From Rubrivivax sp. (GTDB lineage: Bacteria; Pseudomonadota; Gammaproteobacteria; Burkholderiales; Burkholderiaceae_C): a stretch of DNA of 6,879 bases. The notes beneath the pieces were generated by a model that saw only the letters and a program-made list of their open reading frames with translations, had not been told where the DNA came from and ran no database searches. Location of the stretch: positions 1 through 6,879 of the forward strand of contig JAIXSD010000495.1 in NCBI GenBank assembly GCA_027484885.1. Direction: 5' to 3'. The stretch's first letter is position 1; each line of letters starts with the position of its first letter. The translations under genes and the position numbers were made by a program. This document shows, piece by piece, positions 6,056 to 6,879 of the stretch.

Positions 6056-6879
6056 GCGCCGTTCGCCGCATCGCGCGGGAAGAGTGGCGTCTGATGCGGC
6101 GTGACCGCGTCGCCATGCTGGGCCTGGCGCTGTTGCTGCTGCTGGGCAGCGTCGCCGCCTTCACCGCCTGGGACCAGCGCCGCGCCGCTGATGCTGAGCG
6201 CCAGCACCACCAGGCCCAGGTGGACCACGAGTTCGAAGCCCAGCCCGACCGCCACCCACACCGCATGGTGCACTACGGTCACTTCGTGTTCCGGCCGCTG
6301 AACGCGCTGGCGGCCTTTGACGCAGGCATCGACCCCTTCACCGGCCACACCCTGTTTCTTGAAGGGCACCGGCAGAACAGCGCCAACTTCGGCGATGTGC
6401 GCCAGTCCTCCCTGCTGCTGCGCTTTGGCCAGCTGACGCCGGCGTTCGTGCTGCAGGTGCTGGCGCCCTTGCTGCTGGTGTTCATCGGCCACGCTGCGGT
6501 CGCCCGCGAGCGCGAGAGCGGCCTGCTGCGTGTGCTGATGGCGCAAGGCCTGCGCCCCGGCCAGCTGGTGGCCGGCAAGCTACTGGCGTTGGCGGGCGTC
6601 GGTGCCCTGATGCTGCTGCCCCCGGCCGTCGCGCTGGTCGCCATCGCACTGGACCAGCCAGCCACCGCCCCGCTGACGCTGGCGATCGCGCTGGCCTATG
6701 CGGCCTGGCTGGCGCTGTGGGCACTGGCTGTGGCCCTGGTCTCCACGCTGGCGCGGCGAAGCCGAGATGCGTTGATGGCACTGCTGGCCGTCTGGACCGT
6801 GAGCGTGGTGCTGCTGCCGCGGCTGGCGCCCGAGCTGGCTGCCGCGGCGCAGCCGCTGCCCACGCGGCTGGAGACCGAC
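6052..6879 (+). CDS. ABC-2-type permease, DUF3526-like, C-terminus beyond the window
   Basis: This is the membrane subunit for the preceding ATPase; 276 codons are present and the frame is still open at the window end. An amphipathic cytoplasmic start (E-E-W-R-L-M-R-R-D-R) leads into a first membrane helix at about 21-40. A large extracytoplasmic loop follows (about 41-127), then helices at about 128-148, 174-200, 208-233 and 240-256. After the second helix comes A-R-E-R-E-S-G-L-L-R-V-L-M-A-Q-G (151-166), the coupling segment characteristic of ABC-2 permeases. The loop contains D-R-H-P-H-R-M-V-H-Y-G-H-F and L-E-G-H-R-Q-N, which I recall as typical of DUF3526 permeases. Nine histidines fall between residues 52 and 106. 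The start overlaps the ATPase stop (ATGA). Such permeases often occur as pairs, so a second one may follow. The substrate is unknown; metal or metal-complex handling is inferred from the neighbours. Confidence 0.88.
   Translation, partial: MSAVRRIAREEWRLMRRDRVAMLGLALLLLLGSVAAFTAWDQRRAADAERQHHQAQVDHEFEAQPDRHPHRMVHYGHFVFRPLNALAAFDAGIDPFTGHTLFLEGHRQNSANFGDVRQSSLLLRFGQLTPAFVLQVLAPLLLVFIGHAAVARERESGLLRVLMAQGLRPGQLVAGKLLALAGVGALMLLPPAVALVAIALDQPATAPLTLAIALAYAAWLALWALAVALVSTLARRSRDALMALLAVWTVSVVLLPRLAPELAAAAQPLPTRLETD

Overview
The window is very G+C-rich (roughly two thirds by eye). It carries densely packed genes of a type common in Betaproteobacteria of the order Burkholderiales (Comamonadaceae or Rubrivivax/Roseateles-like groups). 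That placement is inference from protein style and base composition, not from a marker gene. There are seven recognisable genes, two of them cut by the window edges, and no RNA gene, insertion sequence or CRISPR array.

Left block (1-2477): a TetR-controlled tripartite efflux operon. A TetR/AcrR-family regulator (1827-2477, +) is divergent from an operon on the minus strand. That operon begins with a NodT-type outer-membrane channel lipoprotein (1753-215) and continues, through a 4-base ATGA overlap, into the lipoprotein periplasmic adaptor of an RND pump (from 218, cut off at base 1). The RND pump gene itself presumably lies beyond the window. The 73-base divergent gap holds a perfect 16-bp palindrome, a degenerate second copy 36 bp away, and a good sigma70-type promoter for the channel gene between them. 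The channel gene carries an in-frame 12-bp tandem repeat that adds a charged tail after the normal family C-terminus.

Middle (2478-2657): a 180-base convergent gap with GC-rich hairpins. It also overlaps a 62-codon open frame with coding-like base use and no start codon, possibly a gene remnant.

Right block (2658-6879): a metal-regulated transport locus. A small Fur-family repressor (3077-2658, -) is divergent from a TonB-dependent receptor (3171-5324, +). Two bases later comes an ABC-2-type ATPase (5327-6055), which overlaps by ATGA a membrane permease resembling the DUF3526 family (6052 to the window end, incomplete). The 93-base gap contains a 22-bp near-perfect palindrome extended into a hexamer array, typical of a Fur-superfamily operator. 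The permease has an extracytoplasmic loop rich in histidine.

The most interesting reading is that the right block is one metal-responsive unit. It pairs an outer-membrane importer with an ABC-2 (export-type) transporter and shows no periplasmic binding protein. The substrate and the direction of transport are not settled by the sequence.
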